From NCBI GenBank assembly GCA_001724265.1, contig MEDY01000125.1, positions 1 through 64,000 on the forward strand: DNA of 64,000 nt, read 5' to 3'. The notes under the pieces are model-generated. The model ran no database searches. It saw only the letters and a program-made list of their open reading frames with translations, and was not told the origin of the DNA. How positions within the stretch are numbered: position 1 is the first letter of the stretch; each line of letters starts with the position of its first letter. The DNA is from Rhizaria sp. SCN 62-66. Its lineage: Eukaryota; Rhizaria, unplaced. Below, one piece after another: positions 46,362 through 56,000 of this stretch. The position numbers were made by a program, and so were the translations under genes.

Positions 46362-49283
46362 TTAGAGGTAAAAGGGCATGGGCATGAGCGCCGGGACGAG
46401 GCTGTTGGTGCCCCAGGCGCCGTCGACGTCGCGCTCGCCGCCCGTGGCCGCATACTTGCCCGCGTAGTAGCGCGCGCGGTAGGCAAGCAGGTGCGCGTAG
46501 TACACGGGCGCGGGCAGCGAGACGGCCCGCGAAGCGCGCTGGTGCAGATGCGAGAGGTAGAAGACGAGCTCTTGCGCGGCGTCCATGTCGTACGCGGTAC
46601 CGTTGTAGATGACCTGGTACAGACAAGGACGCGACGTGCCCTTGAGCCCCGCGTGGCCGAAAAGGAAGAACTCGTTCAGGTCCGGCCGCACGACCTCGGT
46701 GTCGACCACGGTGCCCGACTGCAGGTTCCCCGACTTGTCGATCGCGTCGCTGCTGATGCCGCTGAAGCGGACGTGGTGGCGCTTAACCGCCGTGAGCGCG
46801 AGCAGCTGCGGCACATACCCCGGCTTGACTTCCTCGGCCGCGGCCAGGATGGCGGCGACCTCGCTCTCGATCACAGCCAGCACCTGCCGGTCCGAGACGC
46901 CGTCGCGCAGGTACACGATCTGCGCGGGCGGCGTCGTCGTCTTGGTGAAGCGCATGTACTCCAGGATGAAGTACTTGGCCGCGCGCTTGGCGTTGGCGAA
47001 CGGCACGCACTCCTCGCGTGAGCCCTGTTGCTGAACCACGCCGCCGTACTGCGTCGCGGCGGCGTCGTGCGAGCCGACGAAGGCGCTGTGCGAGCGACGG
47101 CCCGCCGCGGGGTCATGATAAACGTCTGCCCCCAACACCAGCGTCGGCTTCGCCCTCAGCACCGCGGGCAGCGAGTCTGGCGCGTGATGGTTCACGCCGC
47201 CCAGCTTCGCGTTGACTTTGAGCAGCACGTTGAGGAAGTACCCCGGGGTGGCCTTCTTGGGGTTGGTGATCTTGGCGGCGTCAAAGCACTGCGATGGTGA
47301 GCCCAACCGCAGCTCGCACTCGCGCTTGAGCACAGCGTACGCCGGGTCCGCGGCGTTGACAAAGCCGAACACGAAGTCGGGCCGCTCCGCGGGCGCGAGC
47401 TAGGCGAGCTTCTGCAGCTCCGCTTCGACCTACGCGGCGCTGCGGCAGTCGATCTTGCGCCTGGGACGCGCGATGGTGACGCCGACGTCTTTGCCGATCG
47501 CGACGAGCTGGTCGATGGCGTCCTTGATGTGCTCGTCGCGCACGCGGGAGCTGGCGCAGATGATGATCGGGGCGCGGATCGGGCGCATGGCGGCCGTGTT
47601 GGCAAACTTGTGCCCCGCGGGGCTCCACACGCCGGGGCCCATCACGCGCGGAGCCGTGTTGCCGAACATCTTGACAACGGGCGGCGGCAACACGCGAGCC
47701 GGCACCGAGAGCACCTGGTCGCTCACAAGCACGCCCTCGGCCTTCAGCGCGGGCGCCGCGGCCAGCGAGGCGGCGTGCTTGCGCGCCATCTCGATGCGCA
47801 CGGCGGGCGCCATGCACGTGAGGTCGACCAGCGCGGTGCGCTGGCGCGTCGACAGCTCGGGTGTGACGCGCTGGCCCTCAAGCACGCGCAGGACCTCGAG
47901 CGGCAGCACCACGTCGCGCTTGCCCGCCACCACGGCCACCGGCAGCGCGCGGTTCGACACCGAGCCCGGGTACGTCTGCTTGAAGTAATCGAACACGGAG
48001 ATGCGCGCGCCCTCGGGCGTGGTGATCTTGTGCTCGCCGCTCGCCGCGCCCAGGCGCTCCAGCGTGTAGCGGCGGCGGATCTTGTGCGTCGTCTCGACGC
48101 GGAGCCCGCGGACCTTCTCGCCCGCCACGTGCGGCGGCACGCGCGCGATGTCGGCCGTTAATTTCAGGTCGAGCGAGTCGGCGAGATACTTAGTCAGTGC
48201 AACGGGCGCGATCATGTCCATGGTCGTAGTGTCGACGTTGAGCATGAGTCCGCGCGCGCCGACGCGGGGCGCCTGTAACAGCCCCTGCAGCAGCACGGCG
48301 CCCTGCCCCAGCGCGGGCATGTCGGCCAGCTTAGCCAGGTCGAAGAGGCTCGGCCCGTTGGTCAGTGGCTGCTTGTACCCGCGCCGCAGCCCCGCGCGGA
48401 CCACCGTCTCCAGCGCCTGCACCGCCGTTGACGGGTACTGCAGCGCGGCGGCCGCGGCTACAGAGGCGGCGGCCGCGGCTACGGAGGCGGCGGCCTGTCG
48501 CTTGGCGCCGCCGGCGCCGCCGGCCGCCAGACGCGCGACCTGCTCGGCGTAGTCAGTCAGCTCGGTGAGCGAGAGCGTGCCAGTGTGCCGCAGCGTCACG
48601 CGCACGTGGAACTTGCACGGCGCCGCGGAGGCGTCGACGGCGCCGTCCTCGGGGGACTGCTCGGGAGACGCGGCGGGCGCTGCAGCGGCGGCAGCGGCAG
48701 CAGCGGCGGCAGGCTCAGGCGCAGCCGAGGCGTGGCCCCCACGGGAAGCAGGAGCGCCGCCGCGGCCGCCGCGGCCGCCGCGACCGCCGCGACCGCCGCG
48801 ACCGCCGCGACCGCCGCGACCGCCGCGACCGCCGCCGTCAGCGCCAGCGGCAACGTCAGCAGCCTCCGCAGCGGCAGTGGCAGTGGCAGTGGCAGTGGCG
48901 GCGAGCGCGGCGTCCATCCTGGAAACGACGGGGGCCCTCCTGGCGACGAGGGTGGACGCCTCGTCTTCGCGCTGCTGCATGCCGATGAATTTCGGGTCAC
49001 GGATAAACACCACAACGTCCTTGTTGTCGGCGTCCAGCTGCGTAAACGAGTACGCAAGCTGCGTGCCGTCAAAGCATAGCCCCGCGGCGGCGGGCATCGC
49101 CTTCTGCAGGTCGGCGACGAGAGTGTGTCGCACCAGCGCGTTGTGCACTGGGGGGTCGAAGTGCACCGCGTATGAGTGTAGCGGCTTCACGTTCTTGAGC
49201 ACAACGGAAACCAAGTTTGATTGAACAGTGATTATGCGGCCCTTCGTGCCTGGAGGCAAGCGGGCCGCGAGCGTGAGGCTCAT
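46362..49283 (-). CDS. Argonaute protein with RGG box and two in-frame TAG codons
   Basis: Argonaute binds small RNAs and cleaves or silences matching transcripts. The gene has one frame, 973 residues, stop TAA, if TAGs at 47432-47430 (codon 618) and 47402-47400 (codon 628) are sense. N-terminal RGG repeats (48756-48836) precede the PAZ-containing half. The MID domain spans the TAGs: ...CRSAA(TAG)VEAELQKLA(TAG)LAPAERPDFVFGFVN, then LKRECELRLGSPSQC and LLKVNAKLGGVN. The PIWI domain has the full catalytic set: Asp in LGADVYH (about 720), Glu in SREEC (757 or 758), Asp in YLRDGVS (about 794) and His in YYAHLLAYRAR (about 931). It therefore looks slicer-competent and not a decaying gene. It is AGO-like rather than Piwi-like by these phrases. 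Confidence 0.93.
47400..47402 (-). other. In-frame TAG read as sense (Argonaute, second)
   Basis: Minus-strand context is CTC GCC TAG CTC GCG, inside the MID domain, ten codons after the first TAG. No intron fits the interval. Confidence 0.88.
47430..47432 (-). other. In-frame TAG read as sense (Argonaute, first)
   Basis: Minus-strand context is GCC GCG TAG GTC GAA, directly before the MID helix beginning VEAEL. Conserved Argonaute sequence continues in the same frame on both sides. Confidence 0.88.
48756..48836 (-). repeat. RGG-encoding 9-bp repeat in Argonaute
   Basis: Imperfect 9-base units of the form CGACCGCCG (plus strand) encode a run of Arg-Gly-Gly repeats near residues 150-175. RGG boxes in other Argonautes are arginine-methylated or bind RNA; the same role is inferred here. 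Confidence 0.85.
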
Positions 49284-49950
49284 GGTAAGAGTGAAAAGCT
49301 GAGTTGACGGAGGAAGAACATGGCCAAAGGGGGATGAGGTAAAAGAATGGAACAATGTGGAAGAATAGCACGATACTAAGATGTCACTCAAACATATAAT
49401 GAAGATTAATATTTTTTGTCTCGGAATTCTCGAATGAAAATGCCAATTTGCGGCATTGTGACGCGTGAATGCTCGCGTTGATGGGCGGTCAACTCAAAGT
49501 GGTCAAAAATCGTTTGTTGAGGCTACAAAGTCGTTTGTGGCTACAAATGCATTTTCGTAGATATCTATGTAGATCTGCTTTTATCGAGAGTATACGGTCA
49601 AACTATATCATTTATGCGATGTTTTGTATGTTATATCTGTGTGATGCCCCATAGACTTGCTATTGTGATGACGTAACGTCTTCCAAACACAACAGTAATT
49701 GCCTATCTAACTTAGGTGATGCAAAACTGGTCTACTCGAGTAACAATCGCGGTCAAACAAAGTACATCCTCGCCGATCATTTCCGGGTGGCTAGTCAACA
49801 ACTTGAAACAGTCCCATTCTGGTCTATAAATGCAACGTCAGCAATGATCAAACTTGAAGCTCACGTTACCGACAATCGCTGATGTCAGCAGTCAGTCCAC
49901 AAGCCAAGCCGTGCCACATCAAAGCCTGGGTGAAGAGTGACCCAATGCGC
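49284..49950. other. Intergenic spacer upstream of Argonaute
   Basis: This AT-rich spacer has no coding bias. It includes the Argonaute 5' flank and the 3' flank of the next leftward gene. No RNA gene or repeat was recognised. Confidence 0.55.
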
Positions 49951-50421
49951 TTACTTGTAGAGGTCCGCGTTCTTGACCTTGCACCAGCCGCCGTCGTCGC
50001 GGCGCATCGGCATGTCACCCACCTTGTCGGCCACACTGTCGATGTTGTTGGCCGCAGCCGTGCTGGGCGCCTAGTCGGCCGACTCCGTGGCGCCCTTGAC
50101 CGCCTGTTGCGCGCGGTCCGCGGCGGCCTTGGTGTCGATCATGCTGCCCTCATCGAAGTGCTGCATGACGCGCGCGTCGTTGGAGCGGTCCGTCACGCGG
50201 TTGCCCTCGGCGGACTTGATGCGGGTGTTGCCCTCGCAGTTGAGCGCGCTCGCAGCCTCGGACTTGTGGTCGTCCGACGCCGGCGCGCCAGGGGTGTGGT
50301 TCGAGACGTGGTTGAACAGCTCAACGCTCATGCGGTGCGATGAGTCCGTGCCGTCGCTAGCGGAGCCATGCTTGGACATGTTGCCGTCGCGCTCGATGGC
50401 CTTGGGGGCATTTTCGGACAT
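49951..50421 (-). CDS. Small hydrophilic protein of unknown function, in-frame TAG
   Basis: The protein has 156 residues if the TAG at 50073-50071 (codon 117) is sense; stop TAA at 49953-49951. It starts MSENAPKAIERDGNMSK and is rich in Asp, Asn, Ser and Ala, with no hydrophobic core, signal peptide or membrane helix. After the TAG it continues APSTAAANNIDSVADKVG and ends WCKVKNADLYK, keeping GC-rich third positions. If the TAG were a stop the protein would be 116 residues and the 40 following coding-like codons would have no explanation. I recognise no family. An intrinsically disordered protein is likely. Confidence 0.65.
50071..50073 (-). other. In-frame TAG read as sense (small hydrophilic protein)
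   Basis: Minus-strand context is GCC GAC TAG GCG CCC, in a polar stretch ATESAD(TAG)APSTAAANN. Forty more codons lead to a TAA. Confidence 0.7.
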
Positions 50422-50932
50422 GAAAGCTATAGAGGGCTCAATGCGGCGAAAATATACAAACATCACGCAAAACCAAAGAAAACTCTTGATGAATATTTGT
50501 ACATGCGAATATCGTTTTCCGTGCTCTTAGCATTGTGCTACAGTGTAATTTAGCCTTGCTGTGGAAAGTGAACGCGTTTTGAACGCAAGGGAGTCCTTCC
50601 GAACGACTTGAAGTGTTGCGGTGATAAAGTGACTAAAACATCAAATCACGGAATAATACAGATTAAGATAGTCATATTTTGCTGTAATATTATGAAATAC
50701 AACTTAAAGGTCTCATTTGATCTCTTACTTTAACGAAATGAAGGAGCTCGAAGAGTTCGTTAGTTTACCACTAGTTTACCACCACAATCGAGTTTTGCGC
50801 TTGAGGGCAAACTGTCTGTGGCAAACACGGCAGGAAGTCCGCCTTCTTGTGCAGTCAAGTCATGCTAGACTCAACAAGACTAGCGACACTGGGGACTGTT
50901 GAAGGGTTGAACAGCAGTTGCTGCAGGTGCAC
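50422..50932. other. Intergenic spacer
   Basis: This AT-rich spacer lies between two leftward genes. No coding bias and no recognised element. Confidence 0.6.
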
Positions 50933-51524
50933 TTACTGCGCCATGGCTGCGACAGCGATGCGGACGAGGTCGATCCTGCGCGCGAGCTCGGCGCCGCGCG
51001 CACGCTCTTGCTGCAGACGCATGTAGTGCCAGCACACGTCGTCATGCAGCGCCTGATGCGCGCTGTCGAGTGCGTCGGAAGCTTTCTGCGCCAGCTGCGT
51101 CAGCAGCTCCTGTGTGGTTGGTCCAGGAAGAGTCGCAAAGCGTGTAAATAGTGAGTTGAAGCTTCGGGCAATACGTGTGTAAATCGGCGCAATGTACATA
51201 TAAATGACGTGCCTTGGCGTGGAGGTTCATGATGTCGTTGAGTTGGCCGCGGGCCGAGTCAAAGATGGCCTCGGAGGCCTGAATCGGGCTGTGGAGCAAA
51301 GCAAGTGGAGGGGAGGTGAAGTTGCAGGCGTAAGCAGAAGAAAGGGTTTAAGGTCATGAAAGCTTCTGAGAACAAGAGTCTGAGCAAACGTACGAATCAA
51401 AGTTTGAAGAGGCAGGAGCGTCGAAATGGAGGCCAGTGGGAGGCTGGGCGACGCTGGCCCCCATCGCCGGGTTGTGCTCAGGAGAAAGCATGCGCTGGTT
51501 CGCCGTAGAAGCAGGTCCTTGCAT
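50933..51524 (-). CDS. Small helical (coiled-coil) protein, unrecognised
   Basis: The model is complement(50933-51109, 51213-51288, 51394-51524), 127 residues, stop TAA. Intron 1 is 105 bases, GTACGT...CACAG. Intron 2 is 103 bases and needs a GC donor, AAG|GCACGT...CACAG; using the nearby GT instead shifts the frame into a short nonsense tail. The product has a Pro/Ser-rich N-terminus and then a long amphipathic helix (QASEAIFDSARGQLNDIM, then ELLTQLAQKASDALDSAHQAL and onward). I cannot assign it; subunits of Mediator, BLOC/BORC-type or tethering complexes have this kind of sequence. The exon model is supported by phase and helix continuity only. Confidence 0.6.
51110..51212 (-). other. GC-AG intron
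   Basis: The minus strand reads CACGCCAAG|GCACGTCATT at the 5' end and CCACACAG|GAGCTG at the 3' end. Apart from the C at +2 it keeps the local donor pattern (position +4 C, +5 G, +6 T). Confidence 0.65.
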
Positions 51525-51978
51525 CTACGAAATTAAGATAGAACAAAAAATCGCAAAAGAAATAAGAGTTGCCTCTAAAATATCTCCAACATCAAAAGGG
51601 GTTGCATACCAGACGTGAATTGGGACTCCCAGCTGTGTGTCATTTAATTTTCATGTTGCACGCACCGTGACGGAGGTGGAATATAAAAGTAATGCTAGAT
51701 GTATTTGTACAACTTGAGCTGCGCGACGCATGAAACAAACGCGTCGACGCATCTTAACTATCATAACAGTTCCTATTCGTTGAGTTTTTCAGCAACTACA
51801 AACAAAACTCGAACCAAACAGGAGGAAAAGAAGGATCTGTGAACTAGACGCCGCACCGGCCAATCCGTCCGTCCATCAGGGCATGCAGCTGCCATCATTC
51901 ACGAGCGCGCGCGCGCGCGCGCATGGAAACGTCGGAGTGTGCATAAAGACGCGATAAGCTCCCAAGCAGTCGGCGCGC
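51525..51978. other. Intergenic spacer with GC dinucleotide run
   Basis: This spacer between two leftward genes holds an alternating GC run at about 51905-51922, a sequence type able to form Z-DNA. Nothing else was recognised. Confidence 0.6.
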
Positions 51979-52714
51979 TTACTTTTCGACGGCGTAGGAC
52001 TTCCAGAGGCCGTCGCCCATGCAGTGCATATTGGTGACGCCGCAGCCGCGCTTGCCGGCCTTCATATCGGCCGTGGACATCGCGGTGAGCCCCACGGCGA
52101 TGGGGTGCTCCTTGCCCTCGGCGAAGATCGCCACGGGCTTGCCGGCGTCCAGGTCCTGAAAGATCTTGCCCTTAGGGAAGATGCCCGCGGCCATGATGGG
52201 CGCGGCGTTGAGCACGTATGGAATCGCGCCGACGTCGACCTGGACCTTGGGGCACATCTCAGGGTACTTCTGCAGCATGTGCACCGTGGGCAGGAACGGT
52301 CCATCGTCGTGCTGGAAGAAGATGATCTCGCCCTCGTACACGATGAACTTGACGTGCATCTTGGTCGTGTAGACGTAGAACGGCGACTTCTTGGGGTACA
52401 TGGCCTCGAAGTTGGCCGCGAACGCCGGGTACAGCTCAGCCATCTCCTCGCGCAGCTTGCGCGTGTAGCCTGTCTTCATCGTTTCACGCTTCGCAACGGC
52501 CTCATTCGCGTCGAACGACCTGGACAGGAAGAAGCGTAGGGACGCGGTGTGGCAGGGAAAATGGAAGAGTAAGCAAGGCAGCGAACGGATTCAGAATGAG
52601 CGTGCAGAAAAGAAGTGGCAAGAGACGTATATGTAACATGGAAGTGTGCGTAATAAAAATAGTGCAAATCAAGTAATGAACCTAGCCGTTAACGTACGTC
52701 TTAAAAAGAGACAT
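51979..52714 (-). CDS. MCTS1: MCTS1/Tma20 translation re-initiation and recycling factor
   Basis: MCTS1 (Tma20) pairs with DENR (Tma22) on the 40S subunit to release deacylated tRNA and allow re-initiation. The coding sequence is complement(51979-52519, 52698-52714), with a 178-base GTACGT...TCCAG intron; 185 residues, stop TAA. The 17-base first exon gives MSLFK plus two bases of a Thr codon, and joining yields MSLFKTSFDANEAVAKRE, matching the MFKKFD start of MCTS1. The N-terminal domain is followed by a PUA domain (VDVGAIPYVLNAAPIMAAGI, FAEGKEHPIAVGLTAMS) and the family ending CMGDGLWK. Length equals the family norm (about 181). Confidence 0.95.
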
Positions 52715-53037
52715 GGTTTCTTGGTCGACTTCTCTCGCTCAGAAATCAGCCGTCCTTTTGGCACCTGTCCTCTCGGCCAGCTCGGTCGATCGCAGTGGAC
52801 CGAGACCCACGGTCCCAAGTCAAAGCCTGGAAAGTCCGCCTCGGGAAGCATCGAAATGGACTATATTCACCTGTCAATGCAAAATAACTGTCTTGGTATA
52901 GCAACCTTGTTGGAATTCATATAATGTTTTAATACTTAGAGTCACTCCTCGTCTGCCCTTGTGTTGCACATCACCCATTCTTCCAGCCGCTCACCATCCT
53001 CTTTTCTCCCCACGCCTTGCGCCACGCAGAGACCAGC
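52715..53037. other. Divergent promoter region, MCTS1 / PPR-like gene
   Basis: This is 323 bases between two starts. The right end is pyrimidine-rich and closes with CACGCAG nine bases upstream of the ATG, a possible UTR splice acceptor, but no GTACG donor on the plus strand pairs with it convincingly. Confidence 0.5.
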
Positions 53038-56000
53038 ATGTTTGGTCCCCGGGCAATGCGCACACTTATGCGCACTGCCTCCGCATGCAGCCGCGCGGCT
53101 GCGCCCGCCGCCGAGGCCGTGTCCTCATGCGCGCCCGCGGCGGGCGGCGGCAGCGGCGTCTTCCCCACGCGCCCCCTCGCCGCCTCCAGCACTGGCGCGT
53201 CCTCCGCCACGCTCTCTGCGGCCACGGTGACGGTCCCGTCGCGCGCCATCTCGACGGCGGAGCGCGACTACCTGTACGGCCCCGGCGGCGCGGACCCGAC
53301 GCGGCGGCCCAAGGTGGACGCGCGCATCACTGCGATGCAGGTCATGGGCAGCGAGTCGACCATCCGCGCCGACTCGGCCCCGCTCAACTCGGCGGCCGAG
53401 CGCCGCGTCTCGCAGCGCCTCGACTGGGTGCGCGACCAGCTGCAGAACACGGTCTACTTTGCGTCCTTCACGTCGGAGCAGGTTGAGGACCTGGATGAGG
53501 CCTTCCAGGCCGTGCGCTTCGCGGCTCCGGCGAAGTTGTGGCACGACGTGATGAACATGTGGTACCACTGGGGCGCACACAACCCCGACGGCGACCCCGC
53601 GCTCGCGGCGCAGCGCGTCGACGGCTACTTCCGCGACCTCGTCAACACGACCTCGCAGGGCGTGTGGAAGCTCTCGTGCGACGGCCGCGCCTCGTCGCCG
53701 TACCCCGCCAACATGCTCCGCTTCTCGCTACGCCCCACGCTCAGCACCTTCAACATCGCCATGCGCGCGCACGCCGCGGCCAAGAACCCCGCGCGCGTGC
53801 GCGCCGTGTACGACCTGCTGCTGCAGCTGCGCGGCTCGATTCCGGACCCGGCGGCCGAGCCGGCGCCGACGCAGCCGCCCGGGCCGGAGCTAGAGAAGGA
53901 GCTACTACGCCGGCGCCTCAACGCGCAGCACCGGTCCGACTTGGCGCCCGCCGCGTCCACACACGCGTCGGCCGTGCGCGCCGCGCTGCAGTCGAACGAC
54001 CACGAGTTCATGGACCGGACCGTGGCTCGGCTGGCGACGGTGGACCGCGCGCTGCAGCTGACCGAGGCGGCCCACCTCGACTACATGGAGTCGCTCGCGC
54101 GCCGCGGCATGCACTGGGCTGTCGTCGAGTACATGCGCGTCACCTTCCTCCACCAGCCGCTCCGCCGCGCCCCCGCACACGCACACTTACGCACACAGTC
54201 GCATGACACGGCGGCGTCAGGCACGCCCGGCTACGGCCTCACCACGGCGCTCGTCCCGGCCGACGTGGGCATCGTGGGCGTGGCGCCGGGCGCCAACACG
54301 GCGCTGCCCTCCTGGCTCGTCGCCCCCGCGGACGGCAGCGCGGCGCCCGCGGTGTCGCGCAGCCCGTTCCCGCCCTCGCGCGCGCAGTGGCTGCTGGTCA
54401 TGGAGTCGCTGCAGGCGCTTCACAGCCCCTCGGCGGCCGAGCGCGCCGCCCTCGCGCTGCCGACGGGCTTCCCGCACGCCGCGCGCGCCAAGGCCGAGCG
54501 CCACCACGCGCGCGCGCTGGCGCAGTCGGGCGCGGCCCCGGGCGCCGTGCTGGAGCTGGACGCGGGCGTGCGCCAGTGGCTCTACGGCAAGCTCGCCGCG
54601 CACGGGCTGCCGGTCGAAGCGGCCTTCTACAAGGCGATGCTGCAGCACGCGCCGACGCCCGCGCACGTGGTGTCGTACGTCAACGACCTGCACGCACAGG
54701 CCGACGCGCTCCACGCGCGCGCCACCGCCGAGCCCGCCACCGCGGCCGAGACCGCGGCCGAGGCCGCCGCGCAAGAGGCGCGCCGCAAGCTCGTCGTTGA
54801 CCTCAATACGCCGTCGCGCGACGCCGCGTTCCGGCGCGTCTTCGGCCGATACGCCGACGTCGCCCGCGCGCGCGGCGTGGCGCCGCCGACGTACGAGGTC
54901 GTCCACGAGCGTCTCGTCGACCTGCTCGTGTTCGAGCTCTCGCGCGCCAGCGCCGAGGGCGGCGTCACGTCGCAGGCCCCGCAGCCCGCGGCGCTGCGCG
55001 GAGCGCTGCGCGAGTCGATCCAGGCCTACGCGCAGTACCTTGCCGATAACGTCCGCAAGCCCGGCGACCCTGCGAGCAATACTACTACTGCTGCTGCTGC
55101 TGATGCTGCTGATGCTGCTGGTAGCGCCGTGGTGTCGGTGGCGGACGCGCGCGCCGGCGCCCCCGCGACGGTGTCTGGCGTGTCCGTGCGCGCGCCCGCC
55201 GTGCCACACAAGGCAATCGAGCGCATCCTGTCGCGCTCGGGCGCCACGGCGGCGCTGCTCTCTCTCGCGGGCTCCCCGGCCGCGGCACAGCTGCTCGAGC
55301 ACGTCATGGAGGTGCGCAAGTGCATCACAGCCTACGGCGTTGCGACCACGTCCGACACCAACACGGCCTACATCCGCGCGCTCGTGCTGGCGTCGCGGCG
55401 CGGCGAGGCGCTGCCGCCACTGGCCGTCAACACGGCGACGTCGGTCGTGCCCGTCGTGGTCGCCCCCGTGCGCGTACGCGTGCGCGCAGCCGTCGAGGGC
55501 GAAGAGCGCGAGCGCGTGCTGGCCTCAGTGCGCGACCGTGTGCAGTTCGCCCACTCGAACATCGTGCGCCGCCACGCGCAGCTGCAGCTCGTCGCCGATG
55601 AGGCCGAAATGCTCGAGGCCGCCGGCGCGACCTTGGACCTCCAGCTCGACTGCGAGCTCATCGAGGCGCTCGCCGAGCTGGGCACCGACGCCGCGCTGCT
55701 GCGCGGCCCCTTCGACGCGCCCGCGCGGGCCCCCGGCGCGAGCGCCGCCGAGGCGAACCCAGACGCCGTGGAGGACGTCGAGGCGGCGGCGCTGCTGGCG
55801 ACGGCCGACACGCTGCGCGCGTGGACCACGGACATGCTGCGCGCGACCATGACGCGCCTCGTCTCGCGCGCGCTCGTGGCGCCCGCCGCAGACCTGCAGC
55901 ACGTGTCGCTGCTGGGCAAAGACGGCGCCGCGACAGTGGCGACCTACCTGCCCCTGCTGCGCGTGCTGGCGGCGCACGGCGCGTACGAGGAGCTTCTGCA

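Noticed and set aside
54203-55852. A 549-codon open frame in another phase inside the giant PPR-like gene
   Set aside because: Its product is almost entirely Arg, Ala, Pro and Ser, as expected from shifted GC-rich codons, while the main frame is open for 2,192 codons.
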